Origin: Scleromatobacter humisilvae
GTDB taxonomy: Bacteria; Pseudomonadota; Gammaproteobacteria; Burkholderiales; Burkholderiaceae_C
Length of the DNA: 64,000 nt
Assembly: GCF_023231945.1 (NCBI RefSeq)
Contig: NZ_JAJLJH010000013.1
Coordinates: 62,001 to 126,000, forward strand
Direction: 5' to 3'
The notes under the pieces were generated by a model, which was not told the origin of the DNA, searched no databases, and worked only from the letters and a program-made list of their open reading frames with translations. This document shows, piece after piece, positions 19,435 through 28,536 of the stretch. The position numbers and the translations under genes were made by a program. How positions within the stretch are numbered: the stretch's first letter is position 1; each line of letters starts with the position of its first letter.

Positions 19435-20340
19435 ATGAACCTGACCTGGCTCGAGGACTTCCTGGCGCTGGCCGCGAGCGGCAACTTCTCGCGCGCCGCC
19501 GAGGAGCGCGCCAGCTCGCAGCCGGCGTTCAGCCGGCGCATCCGCGGCCTCGAGGACTGGCTCGGCGTCGAGCTCTTCGACCGCAGCTCGCAGCCCGCCA
19601 CGCTGACGCAGGCCGGCGAGTGGTTCCGCGGCGTCGCCGAGGATCTCCTGAAGCGCGTGGCCCGACTGCCGGGCGACGCGCGCCGCATCCGCGACGCCGA
19701 CGCCCAGGCGCTGCGCATCGCGGCGACGCACGCGCTGTCGTTCACGTTCCTGCCCCAGTGGCTGCGCCATCTCGAGTCGAGCGCCCCGCTGGGCCAGGTG
19801 AGGCTGATGTCGGACGTGCTCGCGCGCTGCGAGGCGCTGATGCAGCAGGGCCAGGTGCAGTTCGTGCTGAGCCATGCACATGCCAAGGCGCCCGGCGCGC
19901 TCGATGTCGATGGCTACCGCGCCACGTGCGTCGGCGGCGACGTGCTGGTGCCGGTGTCGCAGCCGGACGCGGGCGGCAAGCCGCGCCACGCGTTGTCGGA
20001 CGACGAGCCGGCCGCGGTGCTGCAGTACACCGACGAGTCGGGCCTGGGGCGCATCCTGCGCGCCGTGCTGGGGCGCCGCTTCGATCGCGGCCACGTCGCG
20101 TTCACCGCGCACGCCGCCTCGGTGCTGCGCACGATGGCGCTCGATGGCCGCGGTCTCGCATGGCTGCCCGAGACGCTGGTGCGCGACGACCTCGCCCTCG
20201 GCCGCCTCGTGCCCGCCGCGGGCGAGGAGTGGAACGTGCCGCTGGAGGTGCGCCTGTACCGCGAACGCGAGCCGCTGGGCCCGGTCGCGGAAGCCTTCTG
20301 GCGCTCGGCCACGGGCGACGCGCGCGACGCCCGCGCGTGA
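19435..20340 (+). CDS. LysR-family transcriptional regulator
   Basis: The protein is 301 aa. The N-terminal winged helix is classic: WLEDFLALAASGNFSRAAEE and the recognition helix QPAFSRRIRGLEDWLG. A periplasmic-binding-protein-like effector domain follows. It is transcribed away from tarD across a 99-bp gap that should contain the shared control region. From this arrangement I infer that it controls tarD, with tartrate or a related acid as a possible effector. Confidence 0.88.
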   Translation: MNLTWLEDFLALAASGNFSRAAEERASSQPAFSRRIRGLEDWLGVELFDRSSQPATLTQAGEWFRGVAEDLLKRVARLPGDARRIRDADAQALRIAATHALSFTFLPQWLRHLESSAPLGQVRLMSDVLARCEALMQQGQVQFVLSHAHAKAPGALDVDGYRATCVGGDVLVPVSQPDAGGKPRHALSDDEPAAVLQYTDESGLGRILRAVLGRRFDRGHVAFTAHAASVLRTMALDGRGLAWLPETLVRDDLALGRLVPAAGEEWNVPLEVRLYREREPLGPVAEAFWRSATGDARDARA

Positions 20341-20425
20341 CGCGCGCGGGGCCTGCGCGACAAGGCCCGCCGATTGCTGACTGCGGCCTTTGCCTTCCGC
20401 GGCGCCTCGACGCGCCGCCCGCGCC

Positions 20426-21616
20426 ATGAACCTGCACGACTACGACGACTGGCTGATGCCGCTGGTCACCGCGCTCGGCGCCGCCGCGGTCGGCGTCGTC
20501 GTCTACCTCGTGCTGCGCCCGATCACGCGCCGCCTCAGCCGCCACTCGCCGGTGGCAAACGCCGTCAACCGGCAGCTGGACAAGCCGCTGCGCTGGCTGC
20601 TGCCGCTGATGGCGGTGCAGGTCGCGCTCGAGGGCGCCGCCGACGACCTGCCGCACGTCGACGGTGTGCGCCAGCTGGTCACGGTGCTGCTGATCGCCGC
20701 CTTCACGGCCGCGGCCATCGCGGCGGTGCGCGGCGTGGCCGACGCCGTGGCGGTGCTGCATCCGCAGGACGTCGCCGACAACCTCGAGGCGCGCCGCGTC
20801 CTCACGCAGACACGCGTGCTGGCGCGCATCGCCATCGGCGTGGCGCTGTTCGCGGGCATCGCGTTCATCCTGATGACGTTCCCGCGCGCCCGCCAGTTCG
20901 GCGCGAGCCTGCTCGCGTCGGCGGGGCTGTCGGCGCTGGTGATCGGCCTGGCGGCGAAGTCGGTGTTCGGCAACCTGCTGGCGGGCCTGCAGATCGCGCT
21001 GTCGCAGCCGATCCGCATCGACGACGTGCTGATCGTGCAGGGCGAGTGGGGGCGCGTCGAGGAGATCACCAGCACCTATGTCGTGATGAAGATCTGGGAC
21101 GAGCGCCGCCTCGTGATCCCGCTGCAGTGGTTCATCGACAACCCCTTCCAGAACTGGACGCGCACGACCTCGCAGATCATCGGCAGCGTCTTCTTCTGGG
21201 TGGACTACACGACCGACCTCGAGCCCCTGCGCAAGGAGGCCACGCGCCTCGCGCAGGGCTCGAAAGATTTCGATGGCCGCGTCTGCCTGCTGCAGGTCGT
21301 CGACACCAGCGAGCGCGCGATGAAGCTGCGGCTGATCGTCAGCTCGCCGTCCGCCGGCCAGAGCTGGGATCTGTGCTGCCTGCTGCGCGAGGGCCTCATC
21401 GCGTTGATGCAGCGCGAGCACCCGGGCGCCCTGCCCCGCCTGCGCGCCGAGATGCAGGGCCCGACCGACACCCACGACCACCGCGGCGAGCTGGAGGCGC
21501 GGCTCGCGGGCCAGCGCACCGGGCGCAGCGAGGCCGCGGTCAACAACGACACCGGCATGACCAGCCTCACCGCGCCGACCGGCGGCGTGCTGCCCCCGGC
21601 GGAGCCGCCGCGCTGA
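20426..21616 (+). CDS. MscS-type mechanosensitive channel
   Basis: The protein is 396 aa, inner membrane. It has about four hydrophobic segments in the first 190 residues. The pore helix and beta-domain entry are recognisable: SLLASAGLSALVIGLAAKSV followed by FGNLLAGLQIALSQPIRIDD and EWGRVEEITSTYVVMKIWDE. The C-terminal 60 residues are polar and probably disordered. It should release solutes under membrane tension. No operon partner is evident. Confidence 0.88.
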   Translation: MNLHDYDDWLMPLVTALGAAAVGVVVYLVLRPITRRLSRHSPVANAVNRQLDKPLRWLLPLMAVQVALEGAADDLPHVDGVRQLVTVLLIAAFTAAAIAAVRGVADAVAVLHPQDVADNLEARRVLTQTRVLARIAIGVALFAGIAFILMTFPRARQFGASLLASAGLSALVIGLAAKSVFGNLLAGLQIALSQPIRIDDVLIVQGEWGRVEEITSTYVVMKIWDERRLVIPLQWFIDNPFQNWTRTTSQIIGSVFFWVDYTTDLEPLRKEATRLAQGSKDFDGRVCLLQVVDTSERAMKLRLIVSSPSAGQSWDLCCLLREGLIALMQREHPGALPRLRAEMQGPTDTHDHRGELEARLAGQRTGRSEAAVNNDTGMTSLTAPTGGVLPPAEPPR

Positions 21617-21830
21617 GCGTCCGCCGCGCGCAAGGCGATGCCCAGGGAGGTATCCGCCGTTGCGCCGCCGCCGCGATCAAGAGCTCCCGACAAGCGAATG
21701 TAACGGACGGTAACGAGCGTTTCCACCGGAAAGTCAATGCCACAAAAAAAGGATCTGCTCGACAGAAAGTTCGTGAACCGTTTCACGCCTTCGGGAAATC
21801 AACTACTTCTGCCCGGCACTTCACGGCTTT

Positions 21831-21856
21831 GATTGTCATCAGGCTGAACGACAATC
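21831..21856. promoter_or_regulatory. Inverted repeat upstream of the periplasmic binding protein
   Basis: A perfect 7-bp inverted repeat, gattgtc/gacaatc with a 12-bp spacer, lies about 50 bp before the start codon in an AT-richer stretch. It fits a dimeric regulator site, but no adjacent regulator gene identifies the protein. Confidence 0.35.
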
Positions 21857-21904
21857 GAGATTCCCCCTAGTTCCGGATGCGCGTCCCTCCCGCGCAGACA
21901 AATC

Positions 21905-23017
21905 ATGAAGCGCCGCACGATGCTGAGCTTGCTGGCCTCCCTGCCGGCAGCCACCGCTTTTGGCAAGGAATCGGGCAACCTGGTTCTTGGCCAATCAGCT
22001 CCCTCCACCGGTCCGTCCGCGCAGCTGGGCATCCAGCTCAATCGCGGCGCCCGGCTCTATTTCGACAAGGTCAACGCCGCCGGCGGCGTCAACGGCCAGA
22101 AGATCGAGCTGCGCATGCTGGACGACGGCTACGATCCGCCGCGCGCCAAGGCCAACACGGCGACCTTCATCAACGACGACGTCTTCGCGCTGTTCGGCTA
22201 CGTCGGCACGCCGACCTCCGTCGCCTGCCTGCCCCTGGTCAAGGACTCGGGCATTCCGTTCTTCGGCCCGTTCACCGGCGCGATGTCGCTGCGCCAGCCC
22301 GCGCTGAAGAACGTGTTCCACGTCCGCGCCTCGTACGACGACGAGACTTCGCTGATCGTCAACCAGCTGCACAACCTGGGCCTGAGCAAGATCGCCGTCT
22401 TCAGGCAGAACGACGCCTACGGCCAGGCCGGGCTGGACGGCACCGTCAAGGCCCTGAAGGCGCTGAACCTGGCGCCGGTGGCGGTCGGCAGCTTCGAGCG
22501 CAACACCATCAACGTCGGCGACGCCGTCAAGACCATCTGCGCCGCCAAGCCTGACGGCGTGGTGCAGATCGGCTCGTACAAGGCCTGCGCCGCGTTCATC
22601 CGCCAGGCCCGCGCGGCCGGCTACGGCGGCCAGTTCTTCAACGTGTCCTTCGTCGGCACCAAGGCCCTGTCCGACGAGCTCAAGGAAGAGGCGCTGGGCG
22701 TGGTCGTCAGCCAGGTCATGCCCTACCCGTTCTCGGGCGCGGTGCCCATCGTGCGCGACTACCTCGACGCCGTGAAGGCCGCCGGCGGCGACGCCACGGC
22801 CAACTACTCCAGCCTCGAGGGCTACGTCGACGCGCGCATCTTCGTCGAAGGCCTGCGCCGCGGCCGCAGCAACACGCGCGAAGGCCTGGCCAACGGCCTG
22901 GAGTCGCTGCAGCACGTCGACTTCGACGGCTTCAACCTGAACTTCGGCCGCGAGCATGCGGCGTCGCACTTCGTCGAGCTGTCAATGCTGACGGGCGACG
23001 GCGGCGTGCGCCGCTGA
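21905..23017 (+). CDS. ABC transporter substrate-binding protein, branched-chain amino acid type
   Basis: The protein is 370 aa with a signal peptide (KRRTMLSLLASLPAATAFG). The mature part is a type I periplasmic binding protein of the LivJ class: LVLGQSAPSTGPSAQLG, GGVNGQKIELRMLDDGYDP, a central SKIAVFRQNDAYGQAG and YSSLEGYVDARIFVEGLRR. No permease or ATPase genes are next to it. It may therefore serve a distant transporter or act as a solute sensor. Burkholderiales carry many such orphan binding proteins. Confidence 0.88.
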   Translation: MKRRTMLSLLASLPAATAFGKESGNLVLGQSAPSTGPSAQLGIQLNRGARLYFDKVNAAGGVNGQKIELRMLDDGYDPPRAKANTATFINDDVFALFGYVGTPTSVACLPLVKDSGIPFFGPFTGAMSLRQPALKNVFHVRASYDDETSLIVNQLHNLGLSKIAVFRQNDAYGQAGLDGTVKALKALNLAPVAVGSFERNTINVGDAVKTICAAKPDGVVQIGSYKACAAFIRQARAAGYGGQFFNVSFVGTKALSDELKEEALGVVVSQVMPYPFSGAVPIVRDYLDAVKAAGGDATANYSSLEGYVDARIFVEGLRRGRSNTREGLANGLESLQHVDFDGFNLNFGREHAASHFVELSMLTGDGGVRR

Positions 23018-23048
23018 GTCTTCCCGCCCGTCCTCGAACTGGAGGCGC

Positions 23049-24482
23049 TCACCTGGCCGCGGAAGCAGCCAGGCGCGCCTCCAGCGCTTTCAGGCGCTCG
23101 CGGATGCGCGGTCCGACGCTGATCTGCGGATTCGAATAGCCGTCGTCCTTGCCCGCCGCGCGCTCGCGCTGGTCGATCAGCTTGCGCGAGGCGGCGTGCG
23201 CCTCCTCGAACGACCAGGTGTGGCGCAGCTGCTCGTCGTACATCGCCTGGCCGAAGAAGGTCAGCGTCGATTTCGAGCCGCAGCCGTAGGACGTGTGATC
23301 GGCGTCGGCCGCGGTCATCACCAGCGTGTCGTCGCCGGCCAGCGGCGCGATCCAGCTGCCCGAGAAGCAGGCGGAGATCGAGATGACGCGGTTGCGGATG
23401 CCCGCATCGTCGAGCCATTGGCGCAGCGCCTGCGGCGTCACGCTGGCCACCGTCATCGGGCGCGCGGCCGCCGCCAGTTCCCCGTCGGCCCCGCCGTGCG
23501 AGGTCAGGTGGATGAAGAGGATGTCCTCCTGCTTGTCCATGCGCTGCGCGACGCGCTCGATCGCGCGCTGCAGGTTCAGCGGGGTCGCCCACGGCAACTG
23601 CGTCTCGGTGGCCCGGTTGTTGACCAGCTGCAGCGTGCGGCCCTGCGCGTCGAAGCGGTTCGCCATCACGTCGGCCACCAGCGCGCTCTCGCGCATGAAG
23701 ACGTCCTCGCTCGCGTAGGGGGCGAAGGTGATGGCGTAGAGGTCGACGACGCCGGGCCGCTGCGGCGCGATCGCGTCGAGCGCCGAGGCCAGCAGCCTGG
23801 GCTGCAGTTCCATCGTCTCCTGCGTGAGGCGCAGGCGCTTGTCCTGGAAGGCCGTGGGCGGCGAAGACGCGTACCAGAACTGGTTCGGCAGCAGCCAGGC
23901 CGCCCCCACCGAGCTCGCGGCCACGACGACGCAGGCCAGCCAGCGCCGGCCCAGCCCGGCGGCGCGGGATCCGAGCATCAGCCGGATCATCGCCGCCACG
24001 CTCCAGAACACGGGCGCCATCCAGAACCACCAGGCCAGCCCGCGGTGCGCCGGCTGGTCGAGGAAGCCCGAACGGATCGCCGGCACCAGCGCGCCATCGA
24101 GCACCGCGACCAGCAGCGCGCCCTGCACGTAGAACAGCGTGAACAGGGTCGGCGCGTCGGGCGGATGGCGGCGGGCGTCGCGATACTCGGGCGGCGGCGG
24201 CACCGCGAACCAGCAGGCCCAGGCCAGCACGGCCGCGACCGCCAGCTGGGTGGGCAGCGCACGCCAGTCCACCGAGGCGTCGCCGACGATGAAGGCGCGC
24301 GAGATGACGGCCTCGACGATCTCGCACACGACGACGGCCAGCAGCAACGGACCGGGCCCGCTGCGCAGACCGCGCCAGTCGGGGCGCATCAGCACCGCGG
24401 CGCGCAGCCCCTGCCGACACCAGCGCGCCAACGTCCGAAGTGGCTGTCCGCTCCGGCGGCCCGCGTGATCGGCTTCGGTCAT
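23049..24482 (-). CDS. Membrane-anchored C13 (legumain-like) peptidase
   Basis: The protein is 477 aa. The first 200 residues contain about five hydrophobic segments. The C-terminal half is a C13 caspase-like cysteine peptidase. The dyad is the His in FIHLTSHGGADGE and the Cys in VISISACFSGSW, with MTAADADHTSYGCGS after it. Family members cleave after Asn or Asp, or act as transamidases. Its topology suggests the catalytic part faces one side of the inner membrane. It lies downstream of the CpsD/Wzz-like genes on the same strand. Confidence 0.85.
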   Translation of the reverse strand: MTEADHAGRRSGQPLRTLARWCRQGLRAAVLMRPDWRGLRSGPGPLLLAVVVCEIVEAVISRAFIVGDASVDWRALPTQLAVAAVLAWACWFAVPPPPEYRDARRHPPDAPTLFTLFYVQGALLVAVLDGALVPAIRSGFLDQPAHRGLAWWFWMAPVFWSVAAMIRLMLGSRAAGLGRRWLACVVVAASSVGAAWLLPNQFWYASSPPTAFQDKRLRLTQETMELQPRLLASALDAIAPQRPGVVDLYAITFAPYASEDVFMRESALVADVMANRFDAQGRTLQLVNNRATETQLPWATPLNLQRAIERVAQRMDKQEDILFIHLTSHGGADGELAAAARPMTVASVTPQALRQWLDDAGIRNRVISISACFSGSWIAPLAGDDTLVMTAADADHTSYGCGSKSTLTFFGQAMYDEQLRHTWSFEEAHAASRKLIDQRERAAGKDDGYSNPQISVGPRIRERLKALEARLAASAAR

Positions 24483-24537
24483 CGTTCTCCCCTCGTTCGC
24501 GCCGACTGTACCGTCCGCGGCCGGGACGACGGGAGAC

Positions 24538-25206
24538 TCAGTCGCCGCCCAGCCAGCGCGGGATCGGCCGCGGCCGGTGATTGAGCACCAGCCCGGCCAG
24601 CCGATCAGGGCCCAGGCCCGCGTCGGCCAAGGCCTGGCGCGCCTCGCGGCGCGAGGTGCGGCGCGAGTCGACGACCAGCACGCACGCGTCGGCCTGGGTC
24701 AGCAGCGCGCCGCAGCCCGCCAGCGAAGGCGCGTCGAGCACGACCAGCGCGAAGCCCGCGCGCAAGGCCGTCAGGCCCTTGGCGACGTCGTCGGGCCGCT
24801 GCAGCAGCGCGGGCTGCGCCAGCACGCCGCGCCCGAGACGCCACAGGCGGTCGGGCCCGGCGCCCGCCGGCGCCAGGCCCTGCAGCGAGCCCAGCGTCAT
24901 GATCTCGGACAGGCCGGCCGCGCCGCGCCGGGAGATGTCGTCGTCGGCGGGCGGCCGGTCGAACGCGGCGTCGACCCAGACCACATCGCCCTCCTGCTGC
25001 TCGGCCAGCGCCGCCGCGAGGCCTTGCGCGACGAAGCTCTTGCCCTCGCCGGCGCGCGTGCTGGTCACGAGGATCACGCGGCCCGACAGCGCCGCCGCGC
25101 CGCCATCGACGACCGGCTGCACCGGCGCCGCGCCCTGGCGCTCCAGGTAGTCGAGCACGCCCAGGCCGATGCGCGGGAACAGCAGGGCGTCGTGGACGAT
25201 CTTCAT
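24538..25206 (-). CDS. CpsD/BcsQ-like P-loop ATPase
   Basis: The protein is 222 aa. It has the Walker A variant TSTRAGEGKS, typical of BY-kinase-type ATPases of polysaccharide export. VVWVDAAFDRP is the A' motif and VVLDAPSL is Walker B. There is no C-terminal tyrosine cluster, so autokinase activity is doubtful. It overlaps the Wzz-like gene (ATGA), matching the split Wzz plus ATPase pair of exopolysaccharide systems, yet no glycosyltransferase or polymerase is nearby. Confidence 0.75.
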   Translation of the reverse strand: MKIVHDALLFPRIGLGVLDYLERQGAAPVQPVVDGGAAALSGRVILVTSTRAGEGKSFVAQGLAAALAEQQEGDVVWVDAAFDRPPADDDISRRGAAGLSEIMTLGSLQGLAPAGAGPDRLWRLGRGVLAQPALLQRPDDVAKGLTALRAGFALVVLDAPSLAGCGALLTQADACVLVVDSRRTSRREARQALADAGLGPDRLAGLVLNHRPRPIPRWLGGD

Positions 25207-25775
25207 GCGGCGTCCGCGGGCTCGAGCAAGGCGCCGCGGGCCCTGGCCGACAGCGTCGGGATCGTGCCCAGCACCGGCGCGCCGAGCGCCCACTCCGCTT
25301 CGCGCGCCGAGCGCATGCGCTGGCCGCGCAGCTCGCGCAGGCCCGCGATCAGCAGGCCCAGCAACAGGCCGGCCACGAGGCCCGGCAGCGTCGCATCGGG
25401 ACGCGCAGGCTCGGGCGTCGCGGGCATGAGGACGCCCGCGGCCGGCGGGGCCTGGCGCAGCGCGGCGTCGATCTCGTCGTCCCATTGCGGCGGCGTCGAT
25501 GGCGGCGGGCTCGCGTCGGCAACCTGCGTCGCGCCGGGGTCGAGGTCCAGCCGCAGGTCGATGCCGGCGGCCGCCTCCGACGGTGCGTCCTGGATTGCCT
25601 GGACATGCGGCCTGGCGGCGGCGACGCGCTCAGGCGCCGGCGGCAGCCACAGCATCGTCGACGCCAGGCCGCCCACGACCGCGCACGCGGCGATCAGGCC
25701 GGCGTGGCGCCAGGGCACCGCGACCAGGCGTTGCGCGGCGAGGCGCCGCGGCATCTCCGGCTCGGCGCTGTTCAT
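25203..25775 (-). CDS. Wzz-like membrane protein
   Basis: The protein is 190 aa with two hydrophobic segments, residues 25-44 (HAGLIAACAVVGGLASTMLW) and about 130-146 (LVAGLLLGLLIAGLRELRG). A proline- and acid-rich loop separates them. The C-terminal EAEWALGAPVLGTIPTL resembles the end of Wzz/GumC chain-length regulators. The loop is much shorter than in true Wzz proteins, so this is a minimal or derived form. It overlaps both neighbours by ATGA. Confidence 0.6.
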   Translation of the reverse strand: MNSAEPEMPRRLAAQRLVAVPWRHAGLIAACAVVGGLASTMLWLPPAPERVAAARPHVQAIQDAPSEAAAGIDLRLDLDPGATQVADASPPPSTPPQWDDEIDAALRQAPPAAGVLMPATPEPARPDATLPGLVAGLLLGLLIAGLRELRGQRMRSAREAEWALGAPVLGTIPTLSARARGALLEPADAA

Positions 25776-27664
25776 GTCGCCTGCCTGCTCGAACGCGCGA
25801 TGGCACGCAGCGCCTCGGTCGCGACGGACGGACGCAGGCCCCGCGCGGCATCGATCGCCTCGCCGGCCAGCGGCGCGGCGACGTGGGAGCGCGCCGGCGA
25901 CAGCAGCGCATCGAGGCGCGCGTGGAGCCTGGCCCTGTCCGCCGGGCCGGCGAACTCCGGATGCGCGGCCGCGATGCGGCAGATCGCCACGCCGCCATCG
26001 CGCGGCAGGCGCAGGCCGCGCCGCTGCGCCACGGGATCGCCCGCGCCCTGCGACAGCACGAGGTTCAGCGAGACGCCGCGCGCCGCGCTGCGCGCCAGCT
26101 CGACGGCCAACTCGCCCATCGACGGCCGCAGCAGGCGCAGCGCGCGCGACGCGCGCGCGGGCCTGCGGCGCAAATGCGTCGGATCGACGGCGATGACGCG
26201 TTGCACGTCGAGTCCCTCGAGCGCCGCTCGCCACGCTCGAGTCGCGCCCGAGCCGATACCCACCACCGTACAGGCGGCGATGTCCTTCTCGCGGCGCAGC
26301 CAGGCCACGGCGCGCGCGATGTCGGCGGCGACGCGCGCGTCGTCGTCGACATCGCCGTCCGCGTGCGCTGCGCTGTCGCCGCTGCCCGCGATGTCCAGCC
26401 GCAGCACCACGTCGTCCGCCGCGGCTCGCTGGCGCGCCCAGGGCACCCACAGCCGGTGCGGCCCGACGCGGCGCGCGTTCCCGGACGACAGCAGCACGAT
26501 GGCCTCGCGCGGCGGTGCGTCGCTGTCGGCGCGATCGCTCTCGCCCAGCACGCCCACGAGCGCGGGCTCGCCGGCGTCGCCGATGCGCACGACGCGTTCG
26601 CGCAGCGCGACGCCCCGCTCGCGCAGCCGCATCCACACCGGCGCGTCGCCCCGGGCCAGCGCGAGCACCGCCGTCGTGGCCGCGTCCAGGCGCGCCTTCG
26701 CGAGCGCGGCATGGGCGCGCACGTTGGCCGGATCGGCGACGCCGAAGCCTTCGATCGCGGGCACGCCGCGCAGCACCGTGGCGTCGGTGGCGCGCTCGCG
26801 CAGCCAGCGCACGATCTCGGCCCGCGCCGGCGCGCCCGACGGGTCGTCGTGCGCCCGCTCGCGCACGCGCATGCCCATGCGGGCGAGCGCGTCCGGGGCC
26901 GCGCGGCCCGACGCTTGTGGCGGCTCGATCACCAGGGCCTCCAGCACCGACGTCGTCGCCGCGGCCGGCCAGCGCAACGCCGACAGCGCTTCCAGCCGTC
27001 GCACCGGCAGCGCGAAGCCGCCCAGCGACACGGGTAGTTCCGCCGGGTCGAGCAGCATGCCGGGCCGCAGCGACACGCGATCCGCGCCGAGCAGCCGCTG
27101 CTCGCGCACGAACGCGTGGCCACTGGCCACCGGCATCCATGCGACCAGCGCGTCGACATCGCACCGCGCCGACGCGGCATGCGCGGCGAGCAACGCGCCC
27201 AGCCCCAGTCCGACGAAGGCGAGCCGCTCGTGGCCGGACAGCGCGAGGGCGCGCGCGGCCGCGGCGTCGAAGGCCCCCAGCGCGTCGGCGACGCTGGTGC
27301 TGCCGGTCGCGGCCGACGAGTCGCCCGTGTCCGGCCACTCGAAGCGCAGCGTCCCGAGGCCGGCGTCGGCCAGCGCGATCGCGAGCGCGCGCTGGGCGTC
27401 GTAGGCCGCCATGTCTTCCTCGCCCCACGAACTCGCCAGCACGATTGCCAGCGGCAAGGCCGGGGACGCGCCCGCGGCGGGCGCGTGCCACCACGCGACG
27501 CAGGTGTGGCCGGCGGCAGCGATCAGCACGGGCTGCGGCGCCGGCGCGGCCTGGCGGCGCGGCGTCGGCCCGGGGCGATCAGCGCGGGGCGTGGCGAGCG
27601 CGGCGCATTCGTCGCGCGAGCTCACGATGAGGCGCGGGCCGCCGCGAGGCGCGTGCGGGGGCAC
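25772..27664 (-). CDS. Tandem alpha/beta-hydrolase protein, exosortase-hydrolase-like
   Basis: The protein is about 630 aa. Two weakly similar alpha/beta-hydrolase domains are joined. The N-terminal half has LAIVLASSWGEEDMAAYDAQ and LRFEWPDTGDSS with a GLGLGAL nucleophile-elbow region. The C-terminal half has ALVGVLGESDR, LLSSGNARRVGPHRLWVPWA, LRLDIAGSGDSA and VVGIGSGATRAW. Classical GxSxG serines are poorly kept (GLG and GSG). These halves recall the paired hydrolases of exosortase-linked polysaccharide clusters. The start is uncertain: GTG at 27664 or 27625. A TAGAAT box lies at 27733-27738 on this strand. Confidence 0.55.
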   Translation of the reverse strand: MPPHAPRGGPRLIVSSRDECAALATPRADRPGPTPRRQAAPAPQPVLIAAAGHTCVAWWHAPAAGASPALPLAIVLASSWGEEDMAAYDAQRALAIALADAGLGTLRFEWPDTGDSSAATGSTSVADALGAFDAAAARALALSGHERLAFVGLGLGALLAAHAASARCDVDALVAWMPVASGHAFVREQRLLGADRVSLRPGMLLDPAELPVSLGGFALPVRRLEALSALRWPAAATTSVLEALVIEPPQASGRAAPDALARMGMRVRERAHDDPSGAPARAEIVRWLRERATDATVLRGVPAIEGFGVADPANVRAHAALAKARLDAATTAVLALARGDAPVWMRLRERGVALRERVVRIGDAGEPALVGVLGESDRADSDAPPREAIVLLSSGNARRVGPHRLWVPWARQRAAADDVVLRLDIAGSGDSAAHADGDVDDDARVAADIARAVAWLRREKDIAACTVVGIGSGATRAWRAALEGLDVQRVIAVDPTHLRRRPARASRALRLLRPSMGELAVELARSAARGVSLNLVLSQGAGDPVAQRRGLRLPRDGGVAICRIAAAHPEFAGPADRARLHARLDALLSPARSHVAAPLAGEAIDAARGLRPSVATEALRAIARSSRQAT

Positions 27665-27787
27665 GGCATCGAAGCGAAATCCGGGACGGTGACGACGAGG
27701 GGGGCGGGCATGGTTACAAAACGTATCAGCCGATTCTAGCGACGCGTCCAGTGCCCGCTCGACGGCGTAAACCCCGCGCACTGCCAG

Positions 27788-28501
27788 TTAAGTCACGTTC
27801 GCCGCCAGCTCGCGCACCAGCCGGCGCAGGGCCAGCCAGGCCTGCGGCGGGATCTCGTGTCCGCCATCGAACGGCAGCCAGCGGACGCGCGCTCCCGCAT
27901 CGACCAGCGCATCGTGCAGCGACCGTCCCGCGGCGATGCCGAGGTTGGCGTCGCCGATGCCGTGCACCAGGTCCACCCGCACGCCGCGCAGCCTCGGCAA
28001 CGCCGGCGCCCACTCCGCGAACGCCAGGCGCGAGCCCGACCACAGCGCCAGCGCGTCGACCGGCAGCGGTGGCGCCTGCAGGACGGCGTCGAGCGCCAGC
28101 ATCGCGCCCTGCGAGAAGCCGGCCAGCACCAGCGGCACCCCGGGCGCGCGCTCGCGCAGCGCGAGAGCGGTCGCGTGCACGAGTTCGCGCGCGGGCTCGC
28201 GGCCCTGCGGGTGGCTGTCGTGCAGGTCGGCCGGGCCGTCACGCATGCGGGCCTCGCGCGCCGCGTCGTCCACCGGCCACCACGCGCGCCCGCCGCTGGC
28301 GCGCTCGATCGGCCCGCACGGCAACGCGACGAGCGCGGGCAGCTTCAGCGACCTCACGATGGGCGCGAGCCGCGCGGCATCCATGTCGAGGCCGTGCAGC
28401 AGCATCACCGCCACGCGCGCGGTTGCGGCCGGTTCGACCCATACGGTGGCGGGGTATGCACCGGCGGAGGCGTCGGAAGCGTCTTCTTTCACGGCGACCA
28501 T
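27788..28501 (-). CDS. Phospholipase/carboxylesterase-type alpha/beta hydrolase
   Basis: The protein is 237 aa and cytoplasmic. The fold markers are VMLLHGLDMDAARLAPI at the first strand and oxyanion loop, and the nucleophile elbow VLAGFSQGAML (Ser in GFSQG). The acid is the aspartate of HGIGDANLGI, and the histidine is in FDGGHEIPP. This layout matches the small carboxylesterase family (EstB/YpfH type), which acts on short acyl esters. It is transcribed away from the DUF1839 gene. Confidence 0.85.
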   Translation of the reverse strand: MVAVKEDASDASAGAYPATVWVEPAATARVAVMLLHGLDMDAARLAPIVRSLKLPALVALPCGPIERASGGRAWWPVDDAAREARMRDGPADLHDSHPQGREPARELVHATALALRERAPGVPLVLAGFSQGAMLALDAVLQAPPLPVDALALWSGSRLAFAEWAPALPRLRGVRVDLVHGIGDANLGIAAGRSLHDALVDAGARVRWLPFDGGHEIPPQAWLALRRLVRELAANVT

Positions 28502-28536
28502 TCTGCACGCGACCCGGCGTTCGCTAAAGTAGCGGC

